Part shown: positions 33,067-41,580 of the stretch, one piece after another
Position numbering within the stretch: the stretch's first letter is position 1
Layout of the letters: every line of letters starts with the position of its first letter
From: Cytophagaceae bacterium
GTDB taxonomy: Bacteria > Bacteroidota > Bacteroidia > Cytophagales > Spirosomataceae
NCBI GenBank assembly: GCA_027486845.1
Contig: JAIXOL010000041.1
Span: forward strand, 1 to 64,000
Direction: 5' to 3'
DNA length: 64,000 nucleotides
The notes under the pieces: generated by a model
Seen by the model: the letters and a program-made list of their open reading frames with translations, nothing else
Told to the model about the DNA's origin: nothing
The model's database searches: none
Translations under genes and position numbers: made by a program

Positions 33067-33588
33067 ATGAAAATTTCTCGACCAACCGAGCACGAGTACG
33101 ACGTTAATTCTTATCAAAACCGTTATATTCAGAGAGTTACGGGCGATGATGCTCTTAAAACTTTATCAGAAAACCTTTCGATTGTGGATAATTTTTTTAA
33201 AAATATTCCCGAAGAAAAACTACATTTCCGTTATGCCGAAGGAAAATGGACACCACTTGAGATACTCGGGCATATAGTCGATACCGAAAAAATCTTGCTT
33301 TATCGTGCTTTATCGGTAGCTCGTGGCGAAAAACAATCTTTACTCGGCTTCGATGAGGATAATTATGTAAAGGCAACTAATTTTGATAAAAAATCTTTGC
33401 GAAGTTTATTGTTGCAATTTAAGGCTCAACGCAAATCAACGGTTTTGTTTTTTAAGTCGCTCGGTAAGCGAGAGCTCAGTCGAATGGGTAAAGCAAATCA
33501 ATTGCCAACCAATGCTCGTGTACTAGCGTGGTTTCTTGCAGGGCATGAGCTACATCACTTGAATATTTTAAAAGAACGCTATTTATAA
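33067..33588 (+). CDS. DinB-like metal-binding protein
   Basis: The ATG at 33067 (173 aa) is chosen over 33010, because the latter would start upstream of the likely promoter TATATTTG (33033-33040). The protein is a four-helix DinB/YfiT-type bundle. The three metal His are in ILGHIVDTEKIL and FLAGHELHHLNIL, and WTPLEILGH is typical of the superfamily. Members are thiol-dependent transferases or of unknown function. It is a single gene between the tRNAs and an M20 peptidase. Confidence 0.85.
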   Translation: MKISRPTEHEYDVNSYQNRYIQRVTGDDALKTLSENLSIVDNFFKNIPEEKLHFRYAEGKWTPLEILGHIVDTEKILLYRALSVARGEKQSLLGFDEDNYVKATNFDKKSLRSLLLQFKAQRKSTVLFFKSLGKRELSRMGKANQLPTNARVLAWFLAGHELHHLNILKERYL

Positions 33589-33675
33589 AACCTTTTTTAA
33601 AAATATAGCTTTAATAAGGCAACATTCATCAAAACTAAGTATTTTTCTAAATTTTTACCTAAACAAATTTCAAAA

Positions 33676-34977
33676 GTGAAACTAAAAACTATATTCCAGT
33701 CATTCTTAATTTTTAATGCTACATTCTTAGTTCAATCAAATGCTCAGTCGATAAGTGCAGTCGAGAAAAAAATCATTGAACATGTAAAAGTTAATATGCC
33801 ACAAACCGAAAAGTTATTGATTGACGCAGTCAATATCAATAGTGGTACACTCAATCATGAAGGTGTACGTCAGGTTGGGCAACTTTTCAGAAAAGAATTT
33901 GATGCGATGGGTTTCACGACCGAATGGGTTTCGTTGCCCGATTCGCTTAACCGTGCCGGACATTTGGTGGCTTATCGTAAAGGAAAAAAAGGTAAAAAAC
34001 TTTTTTTGATTGGTCATCTTGACACAGTTTTCGAGAAATCTATGGCGGTTGGTCCATTTACAAGACTCACCGATTCAACCGCAACTGGGCAAGGTGTAAA
34101 TGATATGAAAGGTGGCGATGTTATGATTATTGCTGGCCTAAAAGCTCTTTATGCCCAAGGTTTGCTTGATGACACCAACATTACTGTCTATATGACAGGT
34201 GACGAAGAAAGTGCAGGAAAACCAACTAGTATTAGTAGAAAAGACTTCATAGAGCGTGCCAAAGAGTGTGAAGTTGCTTTGGGTTACGAAACCGCACAAA
34301 GTTTCGATATCGCAGCTACAGCTCGCCGTGGAGCGAGTGGTTGGCATCTAACTACACATGGAAAAACTGGGCATTCGTCGGGCGTATTTAATAAAACAAT
34401 GGGCTATGGAGCAATCTATGAAGCTGCACGTATTTTGGATGAATTTCGCGAGGCTCTAAGCCAAGAAAAATATTTGACCTTTAATCCGGGTGTGATTGTG
34501 GGTGGTACTGAAGTAAACTATGACGCTACTCAAGCAAAAGGTTCGGCAGTCGGAAAAACTAATATCGTTGCTCAAAAAGTTGAAGTTACAGGCGATTTGA
34601 GATTTATCAGTGAGGCTCAAAAAGAAGTTGCCCGAATGAAAATGCGGGAAATAGCTGGCAAAAACCTAAATGCAACTAGTGCTGAAATTTCGTTTTCGGA
34701 TGGTATTCCTGCAATGGAGCCTACCGAAGCAAATTCAAAACTATTGGAAGTACTCAACAAAGCTAGCCAAGATATGGGTCTTGGGTCAGTAAAAGCAGGA
34801 GACCCTGGTTCACGAGGAGCAGGTGATATTTCATACATTGCTCAATATGTAAGCTGTCTAGATGGACTCGGTGCATCCGGACGTGGAGCTCATGCTCCTG
34901 GCGAAACTATTAATTTAAAAGAGTATCCAGCCCTTATTCAGCGTTCGGCAATTTTACTTTATCGCCTTACAAGATAA
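33676..34977 (+). CDS. Secreted M20 family zinc peptidase (carboxypeptidase G2-like)
   Basis: 433 aa, with a GTG start giving the signal peptide KLKTIFQSFLIFNATFLVQS and a cut near SNAQ. Metal and catalytic residues: LFLIGHLDTVFE near 110-120, GVNDMKGGD, and MTGDEESAGK, where Glu is the general base. GKTGHSSGVF opens the dimerisation domain, and HAPGETINL supplies the last metal His. It probably trims C-terminal Glu or other amino acids in the periplasm. No ATG is better placed. A separate transcription unit is likely. Confidence 0.88.
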   Translation: MKLKTIFQSFLIFNATFLVQSNAQSISAVEKKIIEHVKVNMPQTEKLLIDAVNINSGTLNHEGVRQVGQLFRKEFDAMGFTTEWVSLPDSLNRAGHLVAYRKGKKGKKLFLIGHLDTVFEKSMAVGPFTRLTDSTATGQGVNDMKGGDVMIIAGLKALYAQGLLDDTNITVYMTGDEESAGKPTSISRKDFIERAKECEVALGYETAQSFDIAATARRGASGWHLTTHGKTGHSSGVFNKTMGYGAIYEAARILDEFREALSQEKYLTFNPGVIVGGTEVNYDATQAKGSAVGKTNIVAQKVEVTGDLRFISEAQKEVARMKMREIAGKNLNATSAEISFSDGIPAMEPTEANSKLLEVLNKASQDMGLGSVKAGDPGSRGAGDISYIAQYVSCLDGLGASGRGAHAPGETINLKEYPALIQRSAILLYRLTR

Positions 34978-34989
34978 ATCATCAGTCTT

Positions 34990-35030
34990 CAGTTTACAGT
35001 GGGCAGAATTAAAATGCCAACTGTAAACTG
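34990..35030. terminator. Bidirectional hairpin between convergent genes
   Basis: CAGTTTACAGTGGGCA (34990-35005) pairs with TGCCAACTGTAAACTG (35015-35030) with one mismatch and an A-rich loop. It lies between the stop codons of the M20 peptidase and the DUF1080 gene. Confidence 0.6.
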
Positions 35031-35041
35031 AAAATTGTCTA

Positions 35042-35935
35042 CTATTTCTTTTTATACTTGCAAGTAGAGTTATCTGGTTCGAGATAATAAGACTTAAAAT
35101 TTAAAGCTTTTTTATCCATACATCCTTTCAAATTGAGCAATTCGATGTTTTTGAAATCAATTGCATGGCTTTCGGCTTGCATCGCGATGTATCCTTCGCC
35201 CAAAAGTGTACCGTCTTTTTTTGCCCATTCTTCGCCATCTTTTACTTTATCGGTGGTAAAATTATAAGGTTTTCCTAAAAAACCTCCACCAATTTTAGGA
35301 TTTTGAAAACTCAAAACAGTATCGCCTTCAATTAAATGATGCACTACTTTGCTACCAATTACAATTGCCTCGGCTTTTACCCATTGGTCGCCATCATAAG
35401 TTTTTGATTTTGAATCAATGCAGTGTGCCGTTTGTAATTTTCCTGCAATGTCTACAATTGTTCCGGGAGTGCAGAGGTTACCTGTGTGTCGTGGGCCATT
35501 TCCAAGTCCTCCCAAAAGTTGCATTTCGAGCGAAATCGGAAAATCTTGGTCTTTGCCATTGCTAACCGCTGATTGAGAATGTAGCATTATTCCGCTATTT
35601 CGTACATTCCAAGACGCTCCACCTGGCACTTGATTTCCTTGAAAACGGTATTCAAAACGTACTCTATAATGCGAAAATGGTGTTTTGTAATAAATATGTC
35701 CATACTTTGAATCGAAATTTTGGTATTCTTTGTAATTTACCCTCATCATTCCATTTTCTACCAAAAAAGTATTTTTGTAATTGTCGTTGATTTCGTGTCC
35801 CGAAATTTTCAAATCCCAGCCTGTGAGGTCTTTGCCGTTGAAGAGCAAAGTCCATTCTTCTTTATCTGCTTGTTTTTGGGCAAAAATGATATGGTTTAAA
35901 AGCAAAAATAGGAGGGTAATCAAATGTTTTTTCAT
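35042..35935 (-). CDS. Secreted DUF1080 (3-keto-disaccharide hydrolase) protein
   Basis: 297 aa with signal peptide MKKHLITLLFLLLNHIIFAQ. The concanavalin-like DUF1080 domain has WTLLFNGKDLTGWDLK, HIYYKTPFSHYRVRFEYRF, NSGIMLHSQ and the typical end GYIAMQAESHAIDFKNIELL. A short Cys-containing tail follows (CMDKKALNFKSYYLEPDNST). DUF1080 proteins have been linked to hydrolysis of 3-keto-glycosides and often co-occur with Gfo/Idh/MocA oxidoreductases; one such gene is at 44643 but is not adjacent. A short stem (GACAAGTT-TTT-AACTTGTC, 35958-35976) lies upstream. Confidence 0.88.
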   Translation of the reverse strand: MKKHLITLLFLLLNHIIFAQKQADKEEWTLLFNGKDLTGWDLKISGHEINDNYKNTFLVENGMMRVNYKEYQNFDSKYGHIYYKTPFSHYRVRFEYRFQGNQVPGGASWNVRNSGIMLHSQSAVSNGKDQDFPISLEMQLLGGLGNGPRHTGNLCTPGTIVDIAGKLQTAHCIDSKSKTYDGDQWVKAEAIVIGSKVVHHLIEGDTVLSFQNPKIGGGFLGKPYNFTTDKVKDGEEWAKKDGTLLGEGYIAMQAESHAIDFKNIELLNLKGCMDKKALNFKSYYLEPDNSTCKYKKK

Positions 35936-35957
35936 AGTTGAATATCGTTTAAGTTAG

Positions 35958-35976
35958 GACAAGTTTTTAACTTGTC
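35958..35976. repeat. Short perfect hairpin upstream of the DUF1080 gene
   Basis: GACAAGTT, loop TTT, AACTTGTC. It resembles in style the larger hairpins near the RAYT gene, but is not the same sequence. Confidence 0.5.
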
Positions 35977-36112
35977 AGTTTTCGTAGTATTTGCTTGAAT
36001 AGATGAAAAATTGCAAAAATATTTGGCGTAATTTTGCAAAATCAAACTTACTAAAAATTCAGAGTTTATTTCTGTAAAGAATAAAAATATTTGGAAGAAA
36101 ATACAAAGTAGA

Positions 36113-37210
36113 ATGACAATAAAAGATATAACAAATTACCTCGAAAGTATTGCCCCATTGGCCTATCAAGAAAGTTACGATAACGCAGGATTAATCGTTG
36201 GAAATGCTTCTGCTGAAGTTTCAGGCGTTTTAGTGACCCTCGATTCGACCGAAGAGGTAATTGACGAGGCCATTGCCAAAGGTTGTAATTTGGTGATTGC
36301 CCATCACCCGATTGTTTTCAAAGGACTAAAAAAACTGACGGGTAAAAACTACGTTGAGCGAACAATTATTAAGGCCATTAAAAACGATGTGGCAATCTAT
36401 GCCATTCACACCAATCTTGATAGTGTGGTTGGAGGTGTGAATTTCAAAATTGCTGAAAAACTAAGACTTGATAAAGTAGAAATTCTTGCTCCCAAAAGTC
36501 AAATTTTGATGAAATTGATAGTTTTTGTGCCAGTTTCGAATACCAAAGAAGTTTTAGATGCTCTTCATGCTGCAGGTGCAGGTGTAATTGGCAATTATAG
36601 CCATGCAAGTTTTAGAGGAGAAGGAATTGGTGCTTTTCGACCAAACGAAAAGGCAACTCCGACCATTGGATCGGCCAATGTTGATGAGGAAGTACACGAA
36701 AATAGGGTAGAGGTTATTTTTCCTACTTATCTCAAAAATCAAGTATTGGCGGCCATGTATCGCTCGCATATTTATGAAGAAGTTGCTCATGATATAATTT
36801 TGCTCGAAAATCAAAATTCAGAAGTTGGTGCGGGAATAATCGGCGAACTTGCTAATGAAATGTCGGAGAATGATTTCATGGCTTATTTAAAACAAAACAT
36901 GGGTGTGACCGTAATTCGTCATACCAAATTTTTAGGTAAGGCAATTCGCAAAGTGGCAGTGTGCGGAGGTGCGGGTGGTTTTCTATTGGGCGATGCTATC
37001 CTGCAGTCGGCAGATATATTTATTACGGCTGATTATAAATATCACGAGTTTTTTGATGCTGATAATCGCATAATTATTGCTGATATTGGACATTATGAGT
37101 CAGAACAATTCACAAAAGAGTTATTGAAAGATTATATTTGTAAAAAAATCACTAACTTTGCAGTCAATTTGTCGGAAACCCCAACAAATCCAATCAATTA
37201 TTACTATTAA
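36113..37210 (+). CDS. NIF3-like dinuclear metal centre protein
   Basis: 365 aa, YbgI/NIF3 family (often annotated GTP cyclohydrolase I type 2). The metal ligands are in LVIAHHPIVFKGLK (about 62-75), AIHTNLDSV (about 100) and, at the end, DIGHYESEQF (about 330). A central DUF34-type insertion (about 125-230) is present, as in the longer hexameric members. The biochemical role is unsettled. A TAATTTTG -7 element at 36029-36036 fits a promoter about 75 bp upstream. It is followed by the zinc-ribbon gene, as is common in Bacteroidota. Confidence 0.92.
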   Translation: MTIKDITNYLESIAPLAYQESYDNAGLIVGNASAEVSGVLVTLDSTEEVIDEAIAKGCNLVIAHHPIVFKGLKKLTGKNYVERTIIKAIKNDVAIYAIHTNLDSVVGGVNFKIAEKLRLDKVEILAPKSQILMKLIVFVPVSNTKEVLDALHAAGAGVIGNYSHASFRGEGIGAFRPNEKATPTIGSANVDEEVHENRVEVIFPTYLKNQVLAAMYRSHIYEEVAHDIILLENQNSEVGAGIIGELANEMSENDFMAYLKQNMGVTVIRHTKFLGKAIRKVAVCGGAGGFLLGDAILQSADIFITADYKYHEFFDADNRIIIADIGHYESEQFTKELLKDYICKKITNFAVNLSETPTNPINYYY

Positions 37211-37441
37211 GAATAGATACTGGTTATCGGTTACTTGTTATTGGTTTTCAAAAATGGCTATGTTTTGAATTGAATTTAGTTTGTAAATTCAGATTTTAAT
37301 CCATTTAATCGAAAATAAACGATAAATTTAGGATTGATAATTTACTAATTATCATTCGCCAATCGTCATTCGACTCATTCGTAAATCGTACTTAATAATC
37401 AATTAACCAATAACTAAATAACCAAATTAGTTTTAGATATT

Positions 37442-38182
37442 ATGGAATTAACAGTTGCACAAAAATTAGAAACACTGCTTAAACTTCAATCAATCGACTC
37501 GCAATTAGATGAGTTAAGAAAACTACGTGGTGACTTACCAGACGAAGTACGTGATTTGGAAGATGAAGTTATTGGTTTTGAGACTCGTATTGGTAAATTC
37601 AAGAAAGAAATCGACGTTTTGGATGTTGAATTGAATGGCTACCGTGCAGGAAAAAAAGAAGCCGAAAAATTAATTCAGAAGTACAAAGACCAACAAATGA
37701 ATGTTCGTAACAATCGTGAGTATGATGCGATTGCTAAAGAATTAGAGTTACAAGAGTTGGAAATTCAGTTAGCCGATAAACGTACTCGTGAAACTGAATT
37801 TAAAGTAAAAAATAAAAACACTGAAATTTCTGATGTGGAGTCAGCGATGATCAGCCGCAAAAAAGACCTTGAAGTAAAACGCAAGGAATTGGATGTATTG
37901 GTTGCTGAAAGCCAAGAAGACGAGAAAAAATTGACAGTTAGCCGTGATAAAGCTGCCACCAATGTTGAAGAACGTTTGGTAAAAGCTTATAACCGTATTC
38001 GTGGTAATGCTGAAAATGGTTTGGCGGTTGTTATGGTTAGACGTGGTGCTTGTGGCGGATGTTTCAATATTGTTCCACCTCAGCGTCAAGCAGATATTAA
38101 AGATAAAAAGAAAATCATCGTGTGTGAACATTGTGGCCGAATCTTGGCTGATGTTGATGCCATTGAGATTGTAAGAAGATAA
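37442..38182 (+). CDS. Coiled-coil C4 zinc-ribbon protein (COG1579)
   Basis: 246 aa. Residues 1-180 form a long antiparallel coiled coil (LETLLKLQSIDSQLDELRKL and similar charged heptads). The C-terminal zinc ribbon has CGGC and CEHCG (GACGGCFNIV, IVCEHCGRILAD). The family has been proposed to bind nucleic acid or regulate surface processes. It lies 230 bp after the NIF3 gene on the same strand and is followed by a strong terminator. Confidence 0.92.
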   Translation: MELTVAQKLETLLKLQSIDSQLDELRKLRGDLPDEVRDLEDEVIGFETRIGKFKKEIDVLDVELNGYRAGKKEAEKLIQKYKDQQMNVRNNREYDAIAKELELQELEIQLADKRTRETEFKVKNKNTEISDVESAMISRKKDLEVKRKELDVLVAESQEDEKKLTVSRDKAATNVEERLVKAYNRIRGNAENGLAVVMVRRGACGGCFNIVPPQRQADIKDKKKIIVCEHCGRILADVDAIEIVRR

Positions 38183-38238
38183 TTTTTTTAGTTAAAGTTG
38201 ATGGTCAATCGTCCGTTGTACTAAACGCTAGAGATTTC

Positions 38239-38283
38239 AAAATAGCTAAGTTTTCGCTAATTGCGAAAACTTAGCTATTTTTG
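38239..38283 (+). terminator. Strong intrinsic terminator
   Basis: A perfect 19-bp stem: AAAATAGCTAAGTTTTCGC (38239-38257), loop TAATT, and its complement (38263-38281), running into T residues. It ends the zinc-ribbon gene and rules out the TTG at 38261 as the start of the next gene. Confidence 0.88.
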
Positions 38284-38460
38284 TTTATTAACAATCATTT
38301 TTTCAAATGATTTCGTTTCTTGTAAAAATAAACTGATAAACAAATTGAAGTCTCAAATCCATATTTTTAAAATTACGAAGAATGATGGGGTTGCCCAAAG
38401 TTTTCCTTGCTTTACAATTAGGAATTTCATCTCTGGAATTTGCCGTTTATTTCTAATATA

Positions 38461-39943
38461 TTGTCTAAGTTTACGAACATCAAGTTTTTTAATTGTTAAT
38501 TGTTTACTTGTGGCTTTTAACTCTAAAGCTGCTGATTTTGATTTTACACCTAATCTTCAAAAAGCCTATTCTGAGGTTTTTAAATTAAAAATACAGTCAG
38601 GTAGAGAATTACTCTCGAAAGAAAATCCCAAGAATCCCTTCCGAATTTATGTTGAAGATTTCGCTGATATGACTGAGTTAATTAATTCAGAGAATGAAAT
38701 GCAGTATGAAAAATGGATTAGTAGAGAAGATGAACGCTTAGGCTTAATTGAGGAGTTAGATGAAAAGTCGCCATATAACCGTTTTTTGAGAGCTGAAATA
38801 AAACTGCATTGGGCATTGATAAAAATAAGATTTGGGCATGAAGTAAAAGCGGGGTATAACGTTATTCAGGCTTATAAATTGCTTGAAGAAAATCAGAAAC
38901 TATTTCCAAATTTTCTACCAAATTTAAAATCACTTGGCTGCTTGCACGTATTGATTGGATCAGTTCCAGATAAGCAGCGATGGATTTCAAAATTACTTGG
39001 ACTTCGTGGAAATATACAATTGGGTATGAACGAACTTCGCTTAGGTGCAACAGATAAAATTTGGGGGACAGAAGCCAAGTTTTGTACTGTCTTTATTCAA
39101 GCATACGTTTTGAAATTTGATGATAAACAAAATGCTGAAATGCTTCAATTTGCTGATAATCAGTCTGATAATTTGAATATAAACATGGTCGCAACGGCTA
39201 TTTCGCTGAAAGTAAATAGAACCGAGCAAGCCATCGAATTACTGAAACGTACTCCCAAGGATGCGGCATATTTAAATTTTCCAATCTTTGAATTATACAA
39301 AGCAGAGACTCAGCTTTTCAAAGGAAATTATCCGCAAGCTGTTTTAGCATATCAAAATTATCTTAGAACATTTAAAGGACAAACTTTCTTGAAGGATACT
39401 TACTATAAATTGTTTTTATGCATTTGGCTAATAGGTGATGAGAAAAAAGCAAAATTGTATTTATTGAAGATAAACGAAAGAGGAAACATAATTGCAGAGT
39501 CGGATAAAGCTGCACAGAAATTTTATAAAGACTTTCAGAAAAATAAAGCTTTACCCAACAAAACTTTAATAAAACTTCGATTACTTTTTGATGGTGGATA
39601 TTTTGAAGAAGCACAAAATGAATTAGTTTTCTTAACAGAAAAAAAATTTACGAATACCAAAGATCAAGCTGAGTTTAATTATAGAGCGGGAAGGATTTAT
39701 CAGAAACTTAATCAGCTTGATAAGGCCGCCAATTCTTTTGAGAGGTCAGTAGCATTAACAGGGAGTGATGAATGGGTTTTTGCTCCAAATTCTGCTTTGC
39801 AATTAGGTTATATTCAACAACAAAAAGGACGAAAAAACAAGGCAAAAGCTTATTTTGAACAAGCAATTGCCTATAAAAACCATGAATATAAAACTTCGGT
39901 TGATAATAAAGCTCGTGCTGCACTGACTGAAATGGGGTATTGA
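38461..39943 (+). CDS. Secreted TPR protein, N-terminus unclear
   Basis: From about 38521 the protein is clear: AADFDFTPNLQKAYSEVFKL, then a helical repeat protein ending in TPR-like units (AEFNYRAGRIYQKLNQLDKA, SALQLGYIQQQKGRKNKAKA). No in-frame ATG precedes it. If the T6 run at 38485-38490 were T5, a TTG start at 38461 would give SKFTNIKFLIVNCLLVAFNS followed by KA, a good signal peptide in frame with the rest. So either the start is unusual, or there is a one-base insertion (real or a sequencing slip). The function is unknown and may be scaffolding in the periplasm. Confidence 0.7.
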
Positions 39944-40026
39944 GATGGTTTATACAAGAGATAAAAAACAACAGACATAAGAGTTTGAATTCGATACAAA
40001 TTTTTCTCTTGTCTTAATTCTCTTTT

Positions 40027-41451
40027 CTATATTTCCATTTCAGGTATTTCGCCTTCAATTATCAGTTTGCCTTCAGTGGAATTTTTTATATGTTCTACCG
40101 AAATTCCGGGGGCTCTTTCGAGTAATTTAAAACCACCTTCTGGCATGACTTCTAAAACCGCCAGTTCGGTAACAATCTTTTTTACGCAACGCAAACCTGT
40201 AATTGGCAAACTGCAAGTTTTTAATAATTTAGATTCACCTGCTTTATTGACGTGCTGCATAGCTACAATGATATTTTCAGCCGAAGCCACCAAATCCATT
40301 GCTCCGCCCATACCTTTCACCATTTTTCCCGGAATTTTCCAGTTGGCAATGTCGCCATTTTCTGAAACCTCCATTGCACCCAAAATTGTAAGGTCAACAT
40401 GGCCACCACGAATCATTGCAAAGCTTTCGGCCGAACTAAACAAAGCCGAACCATCAAGTACTGTGACAGTCTGTTTTCCAGCATTAATCAAATCGGGGTC
40501 AACTTTATCCTCTGTAGGGAAGGGGCCGATACCTAAAAGCCCATTTTCTGATTGTAATACAGCATTGATACCTTTTGGAATATAATTGGCAACCAAGGTT
40601 GGAATACCAATTCCGAGATTTACATAATAACCATCTTTTACTTCACGAGCGATGCGTTTGGCAATTTGGTTTTTGTCGAGGCCTTGTCCAATAGGTAATG
40701 GGGTTTTTGCTTCCTGAGTAATTTCTTTCTCATTAGGGCGTTTTGAAGTTTCAACGGCTGGGGCTATCGTCCTCTGTTCAATTCTTTTCTCATAATCTTT
40801 TCCTTGAAAAATTCTTTGGACGTAAATGCCTGGTGTGTGAATTTGAGCTGGGTCGAGGCTACCCGTAGGTACGAGTTCTTCTACTTCGGCAATCGTAATT
40901 TTTCCCGCTGCTGCCATCATCGGACTAAAGTTTTGTGCTGTTCCCTTAAAAATTAAATTACCCGCTGCATCACCTTTCCATGCTTTTATGATAGCAAAAT
41001 CGGCTTTTAGCCAACTTTCTCGTACATATTTTTTGCCGTCAAATTCTTGAACTTCTTTGCCTTCGGCCACTTCTGTGCCTACGCCTGCCGGTGTAAAAAA
41101 TGCAGGAATTCCAGCACCACCTGCTCTGATTCGCTCGGCAAGTGTACCTTGTGGCGTAAGTTCTACCTCCAATTCGCCTGATAATAATTGGCGTTCAAAC
41201 TCTTTATTTTCACCTACATAGGAAGAAATCATTTTCTTTACTTGCTTCGTTTTTAGCATTAAACCAATGCCAAAATCGTCAACTCCTGCATTGTTTGAAA
41301 TACAGGTGAGGCCTTTTACACCTTTTTCCAGCAAAGCTGAAATTGTATTTTCTGGAATTCCACAAAGGCCAAAGCCTCCAAGCATAAGCGTTGCACCATC
41401 TTGAATATCTGCAACTGCTTCTTCTGCACCACTTATTACTTTATTTATCAT
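40027..41451 (-). CDS. 3-oxoacid CoA-transferase, A and B subunits fused
   Basis: 474 aa. The N-terminal half is the A subunit ([53 protein letters not shown]). A linker of about 40 residues (about 235-275) joins it to the B subunit ([31 protein letters not shown]). The catalytic Glu is in [12 protein letters not shown] near 302. It transfers CoA between succinyl-CoA or acetyl-CoA and acetoacetate-type acids. Most bacterial enzymes are two chains, and this single chain is like the mitochondrial SCOT arrangement. It stands alone. Confidence 0.92.
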   Translation of the reverse strand: MINKVISGAEEAVADIQDGATLMLGGFGLCGIPENTISALLEKGVKGLTCISNNAGVDDFGIGLMLKTKQVKKMISSYVGENKEFERQLLSGELEVELTPQGTLAERIRAGGAGIPAFFTPAGVGTEVAEGKEVQEFDGKKYVRESWLKADFAIIKAWKGDAAGNLIFKGTAQNFSPMMAAAGKITIAEVEELVPTGSLDPAQIHTPGIYVQRIFQGKDYEKRIEQRTIAPAVETSKRPNEKEITQEAKTPLPIGQGLDKNQIAKRIAREVKDGYYVNLGIGIPTLVANYIPKGINAVLQSENGLLGIGPFPTEDKVDPDLINAGKQTVTVLDGSALFSSAESFAMIRGGHVDLTILGAMEVSENGDIANWKIPGKMVKGMGGAMDLVASAENIIVAMQHVNKAGESKLLKTCSLPITGLRCVKKIVTELAVLEVMPEGGFKLLERAPGISVEHIKNSTEGKLIIEGEIPEMEI

Positions 41452-41580
41452 CGTATTTTTTTAAATCTACGCAAATATAATAGAAGTTAGGCTGTTGTTG
41501 GTTGATTGTTTCTAAGAAAATCATATTAAAAACTTAGTTTTATGCAAAATAAGCTGCGTTTTATGCAAAATCCAGCAATT

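Noticed and set aside
38261-38460. N-terminal 67 codons of the long TPR frame starting at 38261
   Set aside because: The TTG lies inside the loop of a strong terminator and the translated stretch lacks protein-like features.
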